Below, piece by piece: positions 14,759-23,950 of a DNA stretch of 64,000 nucleotides. Made by a program: the position numbers and the translations under genes. The DNA is from Leadbetterella sp035299025. GTDB lineage: Bacteria; Bacteroidota; Bacteroidia; Cytophagales; Spirosomataceae. The stretch spans positions 62,001-126,000 of the forward strand of contig DATGXK010000018.1 in NCBI GenBank assembly GCA_035299025.1. Reading direction: 5' to 3'. The notes below the pieces were generated by a model that was not told where the DNA came from, did no database searches, and saw nothing but the letters and a program-made list of their open reading frames with translations. Numbering within the stretch: position 1 is the first letter of the stretch; the number at the start of each line of letters is the position of its first letter.

Positions 14759-17275
14759 TTAATTTCGGCCAGCTGGGGCACCACCGCCACCTTGTTGCTG
14801 ACCATTTCCTTCGCCGCCACCGTCTTTCAAATCATCGTTTTTTACGCCCTTTGCTCTTTTCTTAGGCATCATGGCATCTGCTCCCATTTTACCGAGCTTG
14901 TATGAAAGATTAACACTGATACCTCTGTTGAACATATAGTTTACACTGTTTTGGGTAAACAAAGCCGACTCCATGGTCGTTTTGATGTTCATTGATTTGG
15001 CTAAGAAGTTCTGGGTAGAAAGTCCGATACTTCCCTTTTTGTTGTTAAATTCTTTTCTGGCTCCTAAAGAATAGAAACCAAAACCACCTTGGCGACCCAT
15101 CGGTAAAACTCGACTGCCTCTTGCGAAACTAAATGCCTGAACCTGCCATCCTTTTTTCAAAGTAATGAAAGTCATCAGACGTCCGTTGTGGTTCCAACCT
15201 TGGTTCGATACCGGTACCGAAACGCCACCTGCCGAAGTGGTTTGGCCTGTGATGTAATTGTAGAACGATTCCACACCGGCATTAACCATCCATTTTGAGG
15301 TCAGACTTAGATTTCCTGAGAAATTAACCCCGTATGCTTTGTCGTTACCGATGTTTTCGAAAGAGGTTATTACTACTCCACTTTCAGTACCCGACGGCGT
15401 CGCCACCTGTGTGATGGCATTGCCAGTCAAACGTGTAAACACCGACATGTTTAGATATATTTTTTTGATACTCGCACTTACACTGGCTTCAATGTTATCA
15501 GTCAATTCGGGCCTTAGCTCTGGATTACCCTTCTGAATGTTCTGCGGATTCACAAGGTTAAAGTTCGGGTTTAACTGTTGTAAGCCCGGACGTTGAATTC
15601 TTCTGTTATATCCAGTTTTTACGGTATATTTTCCACCAAATGTTTTAGAAATGTTCACATTGGGTACCAAAATATTGTAAGGCTCTATATCAATATCCGT
15701 GGTGTTGTTTTGCGTTGCAAAAATATCCGTAATCTCGTATCTGGTTCCTAACTTTATGGTGTACTTGCTTTTGGTGTTATAAGTGTAAGCCAAGTAGGCT
15801 GCACCAATATTTTGATTGTAATCCAACGAGCCATTTGGACTTTTCGGATCATTAATCACAGTACCTCCTACTAAATAACTAAAATCACTATTTACCTCTC
15901 TAAAAATACCTTTTCCTCCGAACTCTACCAGCTGGTTTTTATTGATTGGTGTTTGATAATCCACTTGCAAGGTATATTCTTGGTTGAGGTTGTTGTTTCT
16001 GTTGGTCAATGCCAGTTTTTCTAATTCGGCGTTACCAAGAGATGTGTTGGTAAAGTCAGAGTTGGCCGTACTTCTGCTGTAAAGAGTCGAAATACTTAAT
16101 TCTTGTTGAGGTTTTATAACATGCAGATAGTCGATATTGAAATCATAACTATTTGAGGGGTTGTCAGACACGATTCTCTGATTTGTGTTACTCAATTCCA
16201 CGATGTTCTGAAAACGTTGGATATTCAAGTCTTGGTTTCTGCTAAAACTACGGGTACCAAAACGTGCACCAGCCGAGAGCGATTTTTTAGATGTGATATC
16301 ATAATCAGCACCAAGGGTATATCTTCCGAAGACCATCTGGTCTTTGGCATTTCCCTTTTGACTTGTTCTGAAAGTATTTGCTGATTCAGAATCTTTGGTG
16401 ATTTGTTCGAAAGACGTTTCCGAAGGGTTAAAATTAGCCCGGCCAAAACCTCCAATTGTCATTCCAAATTTTCCGGTTCTAAGACTTCCATTCAGTCCCA
16501 AATTGGCACCTCTGTTTCCACCTCCAATATCTGTATTTAAGCTATATCCTTGCAAGTTATTCTTTTTCGTAATGATATTGATGATACCCGAAGAACCTTC
16601 TGCGTCGTATTTGGCTGACGGAGAAGTTATAACTTCTACTGTTTTGATTTGGTCGGCAGGTATTTGCTTCAGTGCGTCTGCAATACTCGCCGCCATGATG
16701 GTAGAGGGTTTGTTGTTTATCAATACCCTGATGTTAGAACTACCTCTGAGCGAAACATTGCCATCAAGGTCAACCGAAAGAAGTGGTACTTTTCTTAAAA
16801 TATCGGCTGCATCACCTCCTTTTGCAGTGATGTCTTTGTCTGCATTATACACAAGCCTATCCACTTTTTCCTCAATAACGGCCCCCTGTCCGGTTACCAC
16901 TACTTCGTTGAGCAGTTTTGCATCTGTACTCATGAAAATGTCTTTCAGGACAATATTCCTGTTTTTATCAGTTATTTCTTCAAGAAAAATAGTTTTGTCT
17001 TTAAAACCAATGGACGAAAACTTTACGGCATATTTTCCGTTAAGTAGATTTTTCAGAGCAAACTTGCCTTTGTCGTCTGTCAATGTACCGTCTATCGGTT
17101 TTGTGAGGTCAGAGGATCTGTAAAGCGATAAAGTGGCAAATTCTACGGGCGTTTTAGCCACGCTGTCAATTAAAGTACCCGACACCTTGCCGTCTCCCGC
17201 TTGGGTGGCAATGGGCATCTGAGCAAAAGTAATGCTGGTGATGAAGAGTAAAAATAAAGTGAAGTATTTGGTCAT
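14759..17275 (-). CDS. Outer-membrane beta-barrel receptor (TonB-dependent type, OMP_b-brl_3 family)
   Basis: About 838 residues from the ATG at 17275. That start gives a clean Sec signal peptide ending TFAQ; the longer frame to 17317 adds an unlikely leader. A carboxypeptidase-regulatory-like domain (about 28-115, KVSGTLIDSVAKTPVEFATL) is followed by a plug-like domain (ADILRKVPLLSVDLDGNVSL, LRGSSNIRVLINNKPS) and a long beta-barrel. The tail is Gly/Gln-rich (GGGEGNGQQQGGGG) and unusual for a barrel, which normally ends in an aromatic residue. It probably moves or senses a ligand at the outer membrane. It is divergent from a LytS/LytTR pair, which may regulate it. Ligand unknown. Confidence 0.85.
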   Translation of the reverse strand: MTKYFTLFLLFITSITFAQMPIATQAGDGKVSGTLIDSVAKTPVEFATLSLYRSSDLTKPIDGTLTDDKGKFALKNLLNGKYAVKFSSIGFKDKTIFLEEITDKNRNIVLKDIFMSTDAKLLNEVVVTGQGAVIEEKVDRLVYNADKDITAKGGDAADILRKVPLLSVDLDGNVSLRGSSNIRVLINNKPSTIMAASIADALKQIPADQIKTVEVITSPSAKYDAEGSSGIINIITKKNNLQGYSLNTDIGGGNRGANLGLNGSLRTGKFGMTIGGFGRANFNPSETSFEQITKDSESANTFRTSQKGNAKDQMVFGRYTLGADYDITSKKSLSAGARFGTRSFSRNQDLNIQRFQNIVELSNTNQRIVSDNPSNSYDFNIDYLHVIKPQQELSISTLYSRSTANSDFTNTSLGNAELEKLALTNRNNNLNQEYTLQVDYQTPINKNQLVEFGGKGIFREVNSDFSYLVGGTVINDPKSPNGSLDYNQNIGAAYLAYTYNTKSKYTIKLGTRYEITDIFATQNNTTDIDIEPYNILVPNVNISKTFGGKYTVKTGYNRRIQRPGLQQLNPNFNLVNPQNIQKGNPELRPELTDNIEASVSASIKKIYLNMSVFTRLTGNAITQVATPSGTESGVVITSFENIGNDKAYGVNFSGNLSLTSKWMVNAGVESFYNYITGQTTSAGGVSVPVSNQGWNHNGRLMTFITLKKGWQVQAFSFARGSRVLPMGRQGGFGFYSLGARKEFNNKKGSIGLSTQNFLAKSMNIKTTMESALFTQNSVNYMFNRGISVNLSYKLGKMGADAMMPKKRAKGVKNDDLKDGGGEGNGQQQGGGGAPAGRN

Positions 17276-17302
17276 ATGTAATTGATGAGATAAAACAAAG
17301 CA

Positions 17303-17310
17303 CAAAACTA
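17303..17310 (-). promoter_or_regulatory. Candidate -7 box of the outer-membrane receptor gene
   Basis: Minus-strand TAGTTTTG fits TAnnTTTG, 27 nt before the ATG at 17275. No good -33 TTG is seen. Confidence 0.35.
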
Positions 17311-17493
17311 GCATCATAATCCTATCTTGTTGGGCGTATTAGATAAATGATAAATAAATGAGGATAAAAGGTGAATAATTGGTGATTTTCGTAAATGCTA
17401 TGAAAATAAATCGTAAATCTATTCAAACCCAATTTTGGTCTTGTAATTGATTTATTTTCAATAAAAATATTGAAATTGCCAACTACAAATTCT

Positions 17494-18537
17494 ATGAAGG
17501 TGCAAAATAATAACATTAAAATATCTAGCGATTTACTGTTTCGTGTGCTGTTTCACGTCATTTTTTGGTTTTTTTGGCTGGTTCTACCCATCCTCAATTC
17601 CATTATGGATGACGACAAGAGCCGCCTAGAATGGCTTATAATGACCCTGCCACTGGGTTTCTTTTCTATGCCATTTTTCTATTTCAATTCTGAATTTTTG
17701 GTCAGAAAATTTCTTCATAAAGGTCAGCTCACGAGCTACATTATGAGCCTTTTGGTTATGTTTTCTATTTATCTTTTTGCTTATTACCTGCTCAAGGATT
17801 ATTTGGTAGACAAATACCCCATTCGTATTTATGATTCTCGCACCTTGTTTCCCGTGCTTTTTATTATCTCCATGAGTACGCTCTATGGTTTTGTGATTTT
17901 TATGACCAGTCAAGCCAAAAAAAATCAAGAAGAGCAAGCCGAGCGGCTGAAGTCCGAGCTGTCGTTTTTGCGTTCACAGATCAGCCCGCACTTTATTTTT
18001 AATGTACTCAATAGCATTGTTTACCTCATCAGAACCAAGTCTAAAGAAGCCGAGAGCGTTACGCTGGAGCTGTCCAATCTTATCAGGTATATGTTGTATG
18101 AGTCTGAAAATAAGCAAGTTTTGCTCGAAAAGGAGATAGAGTATCTAGAAAACTATGTGAAACTTCAGAACGTTAGGTTTGGCGACGATGTGAAAATAAA
18201 CATCACAATGGAGGGCAACACGGGCTCGATGATGATTGAACCCATGCTTTTAATTCCGTTTGTCGAAAATGCCTTCAAGCATGGTGTTGGTTTTATAAAA
18301 AACCCAAGTATTGATATTTTTCTGAAAACGATTGATGGGCAGAAATTTGTTTTCAAGGTGAAAAACCTCATGACCAACGAAAAAAGCAATGTGAAAGATC
18401 CGAACTCAGGAATTGGTATCAGAAACGTGACCCGCCGGATAGAACTTTTATATCCCAACTCTCATAATCTCGAAATGAAGCAGGAAAATGGCTTTTATGA
18501 GGTATATTTAGAACTAGACTTAAAAAATAGAGTATAA
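17494..18537 (+). CDS. LytS/YehU-type sensor histidine kinase
   Basis: About 347 residues from the ATG at 17494; an in-frame ATG at 17470 is possible. Four membrane helices fill the first 140 residues. A short coiled coil leads to the His_kinase domain with the phosphoacceptor His in SQISPHFIFNVLNS. A HATPase domain follows, with ENAFKHG as N-box and GIGIRNV as G-box. It has no large periplasmic sensor, so it probably senses a membrane or small-molecule cue. Its stop shares one base with the start of the LytTR regulator, so the two are translated together. Confidence 0.92.
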   Translation: MKVQNNNIKISSDLLFRVLFHVIFWFFWLVLPILNSIMDDDKSRLEWLIMTLPLGFFSMPFFYFNSEFLVRKFLHKGQLTSYIMSLLVMFSIYLFAYYLLKDYLVDKYPIRIYDSRTLFPVLFIISMSTLYGFVIFMTSQAKKNQEEQAERLKSELSFLRSQISPHFIFNVLNSIVYLIRTKSKEAESVTLELSNLIRYMLYESENKQVLLEKEIEYLENYVKLQNVRFGDDVKINITMEGNTGSMMIEPMLLIPFVENAFKHGVGFIKNPSIDIFLKTIDGQKFVFKVKNLMTNEKSNVKDPNSGIGIRNVTRRIELLYPNSHNLEMKQENGFYEVYLELDLKNRV

Positions 18538-19250
18538 TGAACACCAAAATAAGATGTATAGCTGTAGACGACGAGCTTTTGGGCCGTAAACTACTCGAAG
18601 AAAATATCGGCCAATTGCCTTTTTTAGAACTGGTAGGTACCTGCAAAAACGCCTTCGAAGCGATGGAAATGCTCGAAAAGGAGAAAATAGATCTCGTTTT
18701 TCTGGATATTCAGATGCCCGGCATGACAGGCACTAAACTTCTCGAAAGCATGGTAACCAAGCCGATGGTGGTTTTTGTGACAGCCTATGAACAATATGCA
18801 GTGGAAAGCTACGACCTTGAAGTGGTGGATTATTTAATGAAACCAGTTAGTTTTGAGCGTTTTACAAAGGCTGCCATGAAAGCTCGAGAATTGTATAAAC
18901 TCAAAACTGCAGACACCAACCAAGAAGAACAAACGTACATGTTTGTCAATGTGGAGTATTCTTTGGTAAAGATAAATTTTGAGCAAATTACTCATATTGA
19001 GGGTCTCAAGGACTACATCAAAATTTACGTAACCAATGCCGTACACCCAATTCTCACTAAATCTACCTTAAAGGGAATTGAAGAAAAACTACCTTCAAAA
19101 AAATTCTTGAGAGTTCAAAAGTCATTTATAGTCAATCTCGAAAAAATAGAGTCTATCCGAAACCATAGAATTACGATTGGTAAGTATGAGATTCCGGTGA
19201 GCGATAGCAACATGGAGAGCCTTCTGGAAGCAATAAACTATAACAAATAA
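18537..19250 (+). CDS. LytTR-family response regulator
   Basis: A 237-residue two-domain regulator. The receiver domain (about 5-120) has the acidic pair DDE at 11-13, the phosphorylated Asp 57 in VFLDIQMPG and the Lys in LMKPVSF. A LytTR DNA-binding domain (about 135-235) follows, with KINFEQITHIEGLKDYIKIY and FLRVQKSFIVNLEKIESI. Its partner is the kinase just upstream. Likely targets are the divergent receptor gene and the carboxypeptidase downstream (3 nt away), by proximity only. Confidence 0.94.
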   Translation: MNTKIRCIAVDDELLGRKLLEENIGQLPFLELVGTCKNAFEAMEMLEKEKIDLVFLDIQMPGMTGTKLLESMVTKPMVVFVTAYEQYAVESYDLEVVDYLMKPVSFERFTKAAMKARELYKLKTADTNQEEQTYMFVNVEYSLVKINFEQITHIEGLKDYIKIYVTNAVHPILTKSTLKGIEEKLPSKKFLRVQKSFIVNLEKIESIRNHRITIGKYEIPVSDSNMESLLEAINYNK

Positions 19251-19253
19251 AAC

Positions 19254-20798
19254 ATGAAAAGAAATTTACTTCTGGCTTTTGCTTTTGGTCTTATCCATTG
19301 TGCAAATGCCCAACCTAAAAAACCAGAAACAGCCGCCGCAACCGCACCGGCCAAGGTAGAAGAAAAGGCTCAAGTCTCCAATTCGAGGGTTCTGAATCCT
19401 GACATGAACGTGGTAACCAATAGCGAGGTAATGATAAAAGGGCAAAAAGTGCCATACAAAGCCACTGCCGGCACAATACCGGTTTGGGACGACGCCGGTA
19501 AGATCATCGCTTCGTGTTTTTATACATATTATGAAAGAACCGACGTAAAAGACAAAGCCACTCGGCCTATTGTTTTCTCATTCAATGGTGGTCCTGGCTC
19601 TGCATCGGTTTGGATGCACATAGCTTATACTGGCCCCAAAGTCTTGAACATTGACGACGAAGGCTACCCAGTGCAGCCTTATGGTTATAAAGATAATCCT
19701 TATTCTATCTTAGATGTAGCAGATATCATCTTCATCGACCCTGTCAATACGGGTTTTTCGAGAATTATCAATTCAGAAACACCGAAGTCTACTTTTTTTG
19801 GTGTTAAGGCCGACATTAAATATCTCTCAGAGTGGTTGAATACTTTTGTGAGCCGGGTTAATCGTTGGTCATCGCCAAAGTATCTCATAGGCGAGAGCTA
19901 CGGCACTAACCGTGTGTCGGGCATGGCTCTGGAGCTGCAAAGCAACCATTGGATGTATCTCAATGGCGTGGTCTTGGTTTCGCCAACAGACTTGGGTATC
20001 AAACGCGACGAAACCATGGCAGATGCTCTTCGATTGCCATATTTTGCGGCTGTAGCTTGGCACCACAAAGCACTTGAGCCAGTTTTTCAAAACAAAGACT
20101 TGACCGCATTTTTGCCTGAAGTAGAAGACTTTACCGTCAATCAGTTGATTCCGGCCATTGCAAAAGGTGGATTTTTGCCAGCCAATGAAAAAAAGGCCAT
20201 TGCTACTAAAATGGCAAAATATTCTGGTCTTTCAGAGGAGGTTTTGATGCAAAATAACCTCAAAATATCTTTGAATTACTTCTGGAAGGAGCTCCTTCGC
20301 GATAGGGGTTTTACTGTTGGAAGACTTGATTCTCGCTATTTGGGTATTGATTCGAAAGACGGCGGTGAGAGACCAGAGTTCAACGCCGAGTTGAGTTCGT
20401 GGTTACACTCTTTTACGCCGCCTATCAATATGTATTTGAGAGAAGAACTGAAATTTAAAACCGACTTGAAATACAATATGTTTGGTCCAGTGAATCCATG
20501 GGAACGCGATGATGTGAACCTTGGCGAAAACTTAAGAGCTGCCATGGCTGCCAATCCATATCTTCATGTACTTACACAATCGGGTTATTATGACGGTGCC
20601 TGCGACTATTTCAATGCCAAATATAATATGTGGCAAATGGATCCAAGCGGTAAGACAAAAGATAGACTTAGCTGGAAGGGCTACCGCTCTGGCCATATGA
20701 TGTACCTCAGAAGAGAGGATTTGCAACAAGCCAACGAAGACCTTAGAGAGTTTATAAAACTGAGTACGCCCGCTTCTGGTAAGGCTGCTAAGTACTAA
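19254..20798 (+). CDS. Exported S10-family serine carboxypeptidase-like protein
   Basis: A 514-residue protein with a signal peptide (about 1-19, ending ANA) and an Ala/Pro-rich linker. It has the alpha/beta-hydrolase fold of the S10 family. NGGPGSAS (111-118) forms the oxyanion region. The triad is Ser 215 in GESYGT, Asp 447 in GYYDGACD and His 481 in RSGHMMY. S10 enzymes remove C-terminal residues at acid pH; the bacterial branch is little studied. It lies 3 nt after the LytTR regulator in one operon, an unusual pairing. A strong terminator follows. Confidence 0.9.
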   Translation: MKRNLLLAFAFGLIHCANAQPKKPETAAATAPAKVEEKAQVSNSRVLNPDMNVVTNSEVMIKGQKVPYKATAGTIPVWDDAGKIIASCFYTYYERTDVKDKATRPIVFSFNGGPGSASVWMHIAYTGPKVLNIDDEGYPVQPYGYKDNPYSILDVADIIFIDPVNTGFSRIINSETPKSTFFGVKADIKYLSEWLNTFVSRVNRWSSPKYLIGESYGTNRVSGMALELQSNHWMYLNGVVLVSPTDLGIKRDETMADALRLPYFAAVAWHHKALEPVFQNKDLTAFLPEVEDFTVNQLIPAIAKGGFLPANEKKAIATKMAKYSGLSEEVLMQNNLKISLNYFWKELLRDRGFTVGRLDSRYLGIDSKDGGERPEFNAELSSWLHSFTPPINMYLREELKFKTDLKYNMFGPVNPWERDDVNLGENLRAAMAANPYLHVLTQSGYYDGACDYFNAKYNMWQMDPSGKTKDRLSWKGYRSGHMMYLRREDLQQANEDLREFIKLSTPASGKAAKY

Positions 20799-20822
20799 TT
20801 TTCATTATTTTACAATAACAAG

Positions 20823-20848
20823 AGCGATGCTTCGGTGTCGCTTTTTTT
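20823..20848 (+). terminator. Intrinsic terminator after the S10 peptidase gene
   Basis: AGCGATGC and GTGTCGCT pair around a stable TTCG loop, then a run of seven T. It closes the kinase-regulator-peptidase operon. Confidence 0.85.
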
Positions 20849-20935
20849 GTTTGTCATAATTGTATTTTCGGTTTCAGAAAAAACAAATGACTTAAATATT
20901 ATTCGTATTGAAAAAATACTTTAGGCTGCTAAAAC

Positions 20936-22381
20936 TCAAAACAATACCTTCCGAACCCATTCGGTACCAAAGTCTGGGTATAAAAAGAATACCACCAAGG
21001 CCACACTGAAGTAGGTTAGTACAAGTGTAAGCAGGAAGTCGGGGTTATACCTCGGTTGGTTGTAGCCTTTTTTGATGAGCATAAAATAGGGCACTTTGAG
21101 GTAATAGTAGATTGATATGGCGGCATTTAGCAAACCAAAAATCAAAAGCCCGTAGTAAACTGAACTTTGTGTAGCCTCTCCGAGATTGATTATGGAAGAA
21201 AAAACCATTAGTTTGGCCATAAAACCTACGGTAGGAGGCAGGCCCACGAGTGCCATCATGATGATGACGGCATTGAGACCCAAAAATATATTTTTCTGTC
21301 CGATTCCTTTAAATTCTTCCATTTCGTCGGTACCTGCTTGCTTTCGCAGCAAATCAGCCAAGAAAAACGCCCCCATTGTAATTGGCAGATATGTAAGAAT
21401 ATAAAAGAAAGCACCATAAAAATCTGTTTGAGGACCTTTAAGAAGGCCAATCAATATAAAACCAGCTTGGGCAATGCCTGAGTAACCCAGCATACGCTTA
21501 AGATTGGTTTGCCAAAGTGCGGCTAAATTTCCTACAACGAGTGAAAGGAAAATGATTAAAAGTAACACCAAGTTTAAATCTCCAAAATTGGCTTGGACAA
21601 TCCGGGCGATAACTAAAATTCCAATGGCTTTGGGTGCAAAAGACAAAAACGAGATAATGGGAGTGGAGGTAACTTCATATACATCAGGCACCCAGCTGTG
21701 GAAAGGTGCGGCCGCAATTTTGAAAAATAATCCTCCCATAAACAAAAACGAAACTATCTGTACAACCAAAGGTGTATTTTGACTTATCAAAATTTTGAAG
21801 TCGGCATCCGCAAAATTCAAAACATGTCCCATACCATAGAATACAGAAATGCCGTAGAGCATGATTGCACTACTGGTAGCACCGAAAATCAGGTATTTAA
21901 TGGCGGCCTCAAAATTTGTTTTTTGGTTTTTAGTAGCCACCAACACATAGGATGATATAGATACCAACTCCAAAGCCACGTATATTGTCAAAAAATGGGT
22001 CGTCATGGATAAGAAACTCAGACCCAATACCACACAGAGTACAAGGAAATAAATTTCACCATCAAATTTGTACTTAAACAAACGGCTGTGAATCAAAAAC
22101 ACGATGGTTGATATGACCACCAATTGCTTGAAAAACAAACTTGTTTTATCTACAAAAACTAGATTTCCGTATAGTTTCAGGCCTTCAGCGGGCAAGGTTT
22201 CGTAGAAATAAGTAATGGAAAAACCATAACCCAAAACCAACAAAAAAGAAAATCGGTAGGGCCATAGGGATTCTTTCTTTTGAAAGGAAACGATGACTAC
22301 CAATATCAAAAGTCCAGCAATCAATAGCCATTCGGGAAGAATCTGATTTGTACTCGAAAGTATATTTTGTAATTCTTTCAT
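20936..22381 (-). CDS. nuoN: NADH-quinone oxidoreductase subunit N
   Basis: A 481-residue, about 14-helix antiporter-like subunit of complex I, part of the proton-pumping membrane arm. Typical features are the LELVSISSYVLVA helix, a Lys-bearing helix near FKIAAAPFHSWVPDVYE, and LKRMLGYSGIAQAGF. The start shares one base with the nuoM stop (TGATG). It is the last gene of the nuoL-M-N run. Confidence 0.94.
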   Translation of the reverse strand: MKELQNILSSTNQILPEWLLIAGLLILVVIVSFQKKESLWPYRFSFLLVLGYGFSITYFYETLPAEGLKLYGNLVFVDKTSLFFKQLVVISTIVFLIHSRLFKYKFDGEIYFLVLCVVLGLSFLSMTTHFLTIYVALELVSISSYVLVATKNQKTNFEAAIKYLIFGATSSAIMLYGISVFYGMGHVLNFADADFKILISQNTPLVVQIVSFLFMGGLFFKIAAAPFHSWVPDVYEVTSTPIISFLSFAPKAIGILVIARIVQANFGDLNLVLLLIIFLSLVVGNLAALWQTNLKRMLGYSGIAQAGFILIGLLKGPQTDFYGAFFYILTYLPITMGAFFLADLLRKQAGTDEMEEFKGIGQKNIFLGLNAVIIMMALVGLPPTVGFMAKLMVFSSIINLGEATQSSVYYGLLIFGLLNAAISIYYYLKVPYFMLIKKGYNQPRYNPDFLLTLVLTYFSVALVVFFLYPDFGTEWVRKVLF

Positions 22382-23949
22382 CAGAAAAGCTGAATGACGG
22401 TTGGGTTGATAAGATCAAACAGTAGGTTGGGAAAAACACCAAACAGAATCGTCAGGATACTCAGAACACCAAGCATAATGATCTCTTTTTGATTCAAATC
22501 CACCAGGTTGCTTTTGAAATCTTCTTTGGTCCAAAACTCCCCAAAAAACATCTTTTGGAAAGTCCACAAGAGATAAATTGCAGATAGAACAATACCCAGA
22601 ACTCCCAAAATAGGAATGACTTTTGGTACCGAACTCGCTTGGAAACTACCGAAAAGGGTGAAGAATTCCCCGATAAAGCCCGATAAAGAGGGTAAGCCCA
22701 GAGACCCAAAAAAGGCGATGGCGACAGTGATAGTATACAAGGGCATAATTTTGGCCAAACCTTGAAAGTTTGCGATTTCACGGTTTTTGGTTCGCTCATA
22801 TAGCACGCCGGCAATCAGAAACAACATGGATGATAGTAAACCATGGCTGAACATCTGAAAAATGGCTCCGTTGAAACCCTCAGCATTGAAAGCCCCAATT
22901 CCAATCATCACAAAACCCATGTGCGATACAGACGAGTAAGCAATAAGTTTTTTGAGGTCCTTTTGTGCCAAAGCGTTGAACGCTCCGTACAGAATAGAGA
23001 TAAGTCCCATAATGCTGGTCAAAAGGCCGTAATTTATCGCAATGTCAGGAAAAAAACCGAAGCCAATTCTTATGAGACCGTACCCACCTATTTTCAATAA
23101 AATACCCGCCAAAACAACCGATATCGGTGTTGGTGCCTCTACGTGGGCATCTGGTAGCCAGGTGTGAAAAGGCACCATGGGGAGTTTAATCCCAAAGCCA
23201 ATGAACAGCAAAATGAACATGAAATCTCTAGCTGGAACTCCGAATATTTGGATAGGATTTTCTATATTCAACAAAGAGCCTTTCAATAGATTTGCTTGAT
23301 CACTGAGTATTCTGAAATCAAAACTGAAGACTGTTCTTTTGTATTCGCTAGTAAAAAATTCATCGACATTAGACATAGCCAAAGCTATCATCACTATCAG
23401 AATCATCACCGAACCCACCAAGGTGTAAATGATGAATTTCAGTGAGGCATAAGCCTTGTTTGGGCCTCCCCATATTCCAATAAGGAAGTACATAGGGAGT
23501 AGCATAAATTCAAAAAATATAAAAAACAAGAAGAAGTCCAGTGCTATAAAACAGCCGATAACTGTTGCAGTAAGCAGCAAGAATAAACTGTAGTAGGCCT
23601 TTTCTTTTTTATTGATAGCGAAAGACGATATATTGGCGATGGCGAAGACCACTACCGCCAATGAAATCATGGACAAACTCAGGCCATCTATACCTACAAT
23701 GTAATCTATAGAAAGAATGGACGAGTTCCCCAACGATAACCTTATCCACTCAAAATGCTCCAAAAATTGATAGCCCACATGCTCAGGTTCAAATGCACCT
23801 AGCAATGTACCAATGTTTATAAGAAGCAATACCTGAGTGATGAGAGAAATCCATCTATAGGAGCCCTTGTAACTTTCTGGAAGCAACAAAATTACAAATG
23901 AAGCAATCAGAGGTAATATTATGAGAGAACTTAATAAGCCAGATTGCAT
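22381..23949 (-). CDS. nuoM: NADH-quinone oxidoreductase subunit M
   Basis: A 522-residue antiporter-like subunit of complex I. FFIFFEFMLLPMYFLIGIWG carries the conserved Glu of helix 5. MVPFHTWLPDAHVEAPTPIS is the discontinuous helix 7 region, and KDLKKLIAYSSVSHMGFV is the classic NuoM signature. It starts 1 nt after the nuoL stop. Confidence 0.96.
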   Translation of the reverse strand: MQSGLLSSLIILPLIASFVILLLPESYKGSYRWISLITQVLLLINIGTLLGAFEPEHVGYQFLEHFEWIRLSLGNSSILSIDYIVGIDGLSLSMISLAVVVFAIANISSFAINKKEKAYYSLFLLLTATVIGCFIALDFFLFFIFFEFMLLPMYFLIGIWGGPNKAYASLKFIIYTLVGSVMILIVMIALAMSNVDEFFTSEYKRTVFSFDFRILSDQANLLKGSLLNIENPIQIFGVPARDFMFILLFIGFGIKLPMVPFHTWLPDAHVEAPTPISVVLAGILLKIGGYGLIRIGFGFFPDIAINYGLLTSIMGLISILYGAFNALAQKDLKKLIAYSSVSHMGFVMIGIGAFNAEGFNGAIFQMFSHGLLSSMLFLIAGVLYERTKNREIANFQGLAKIMPLYTITVAIAFFGSLGLPSLSGFIGEFFTLFGSFQASSVPKVIPILGVLGIVLSAIYLLWTFQKMFFGEFWTKEDFKSNLVDLNQKEIIMLGVLSILTILFGVFPNLLFDLINPTVIQLF

Positions 23950-23950
23950 C

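Noticed and set aside
16395..17123. Open frame of 242 codons on the plus strand
   Set aside because: It lies wholly opposite the plug region of the outer-membrane receptor gene and its translation is low-complexity Ser/Leu/Pro. It is a shadow of that gene.
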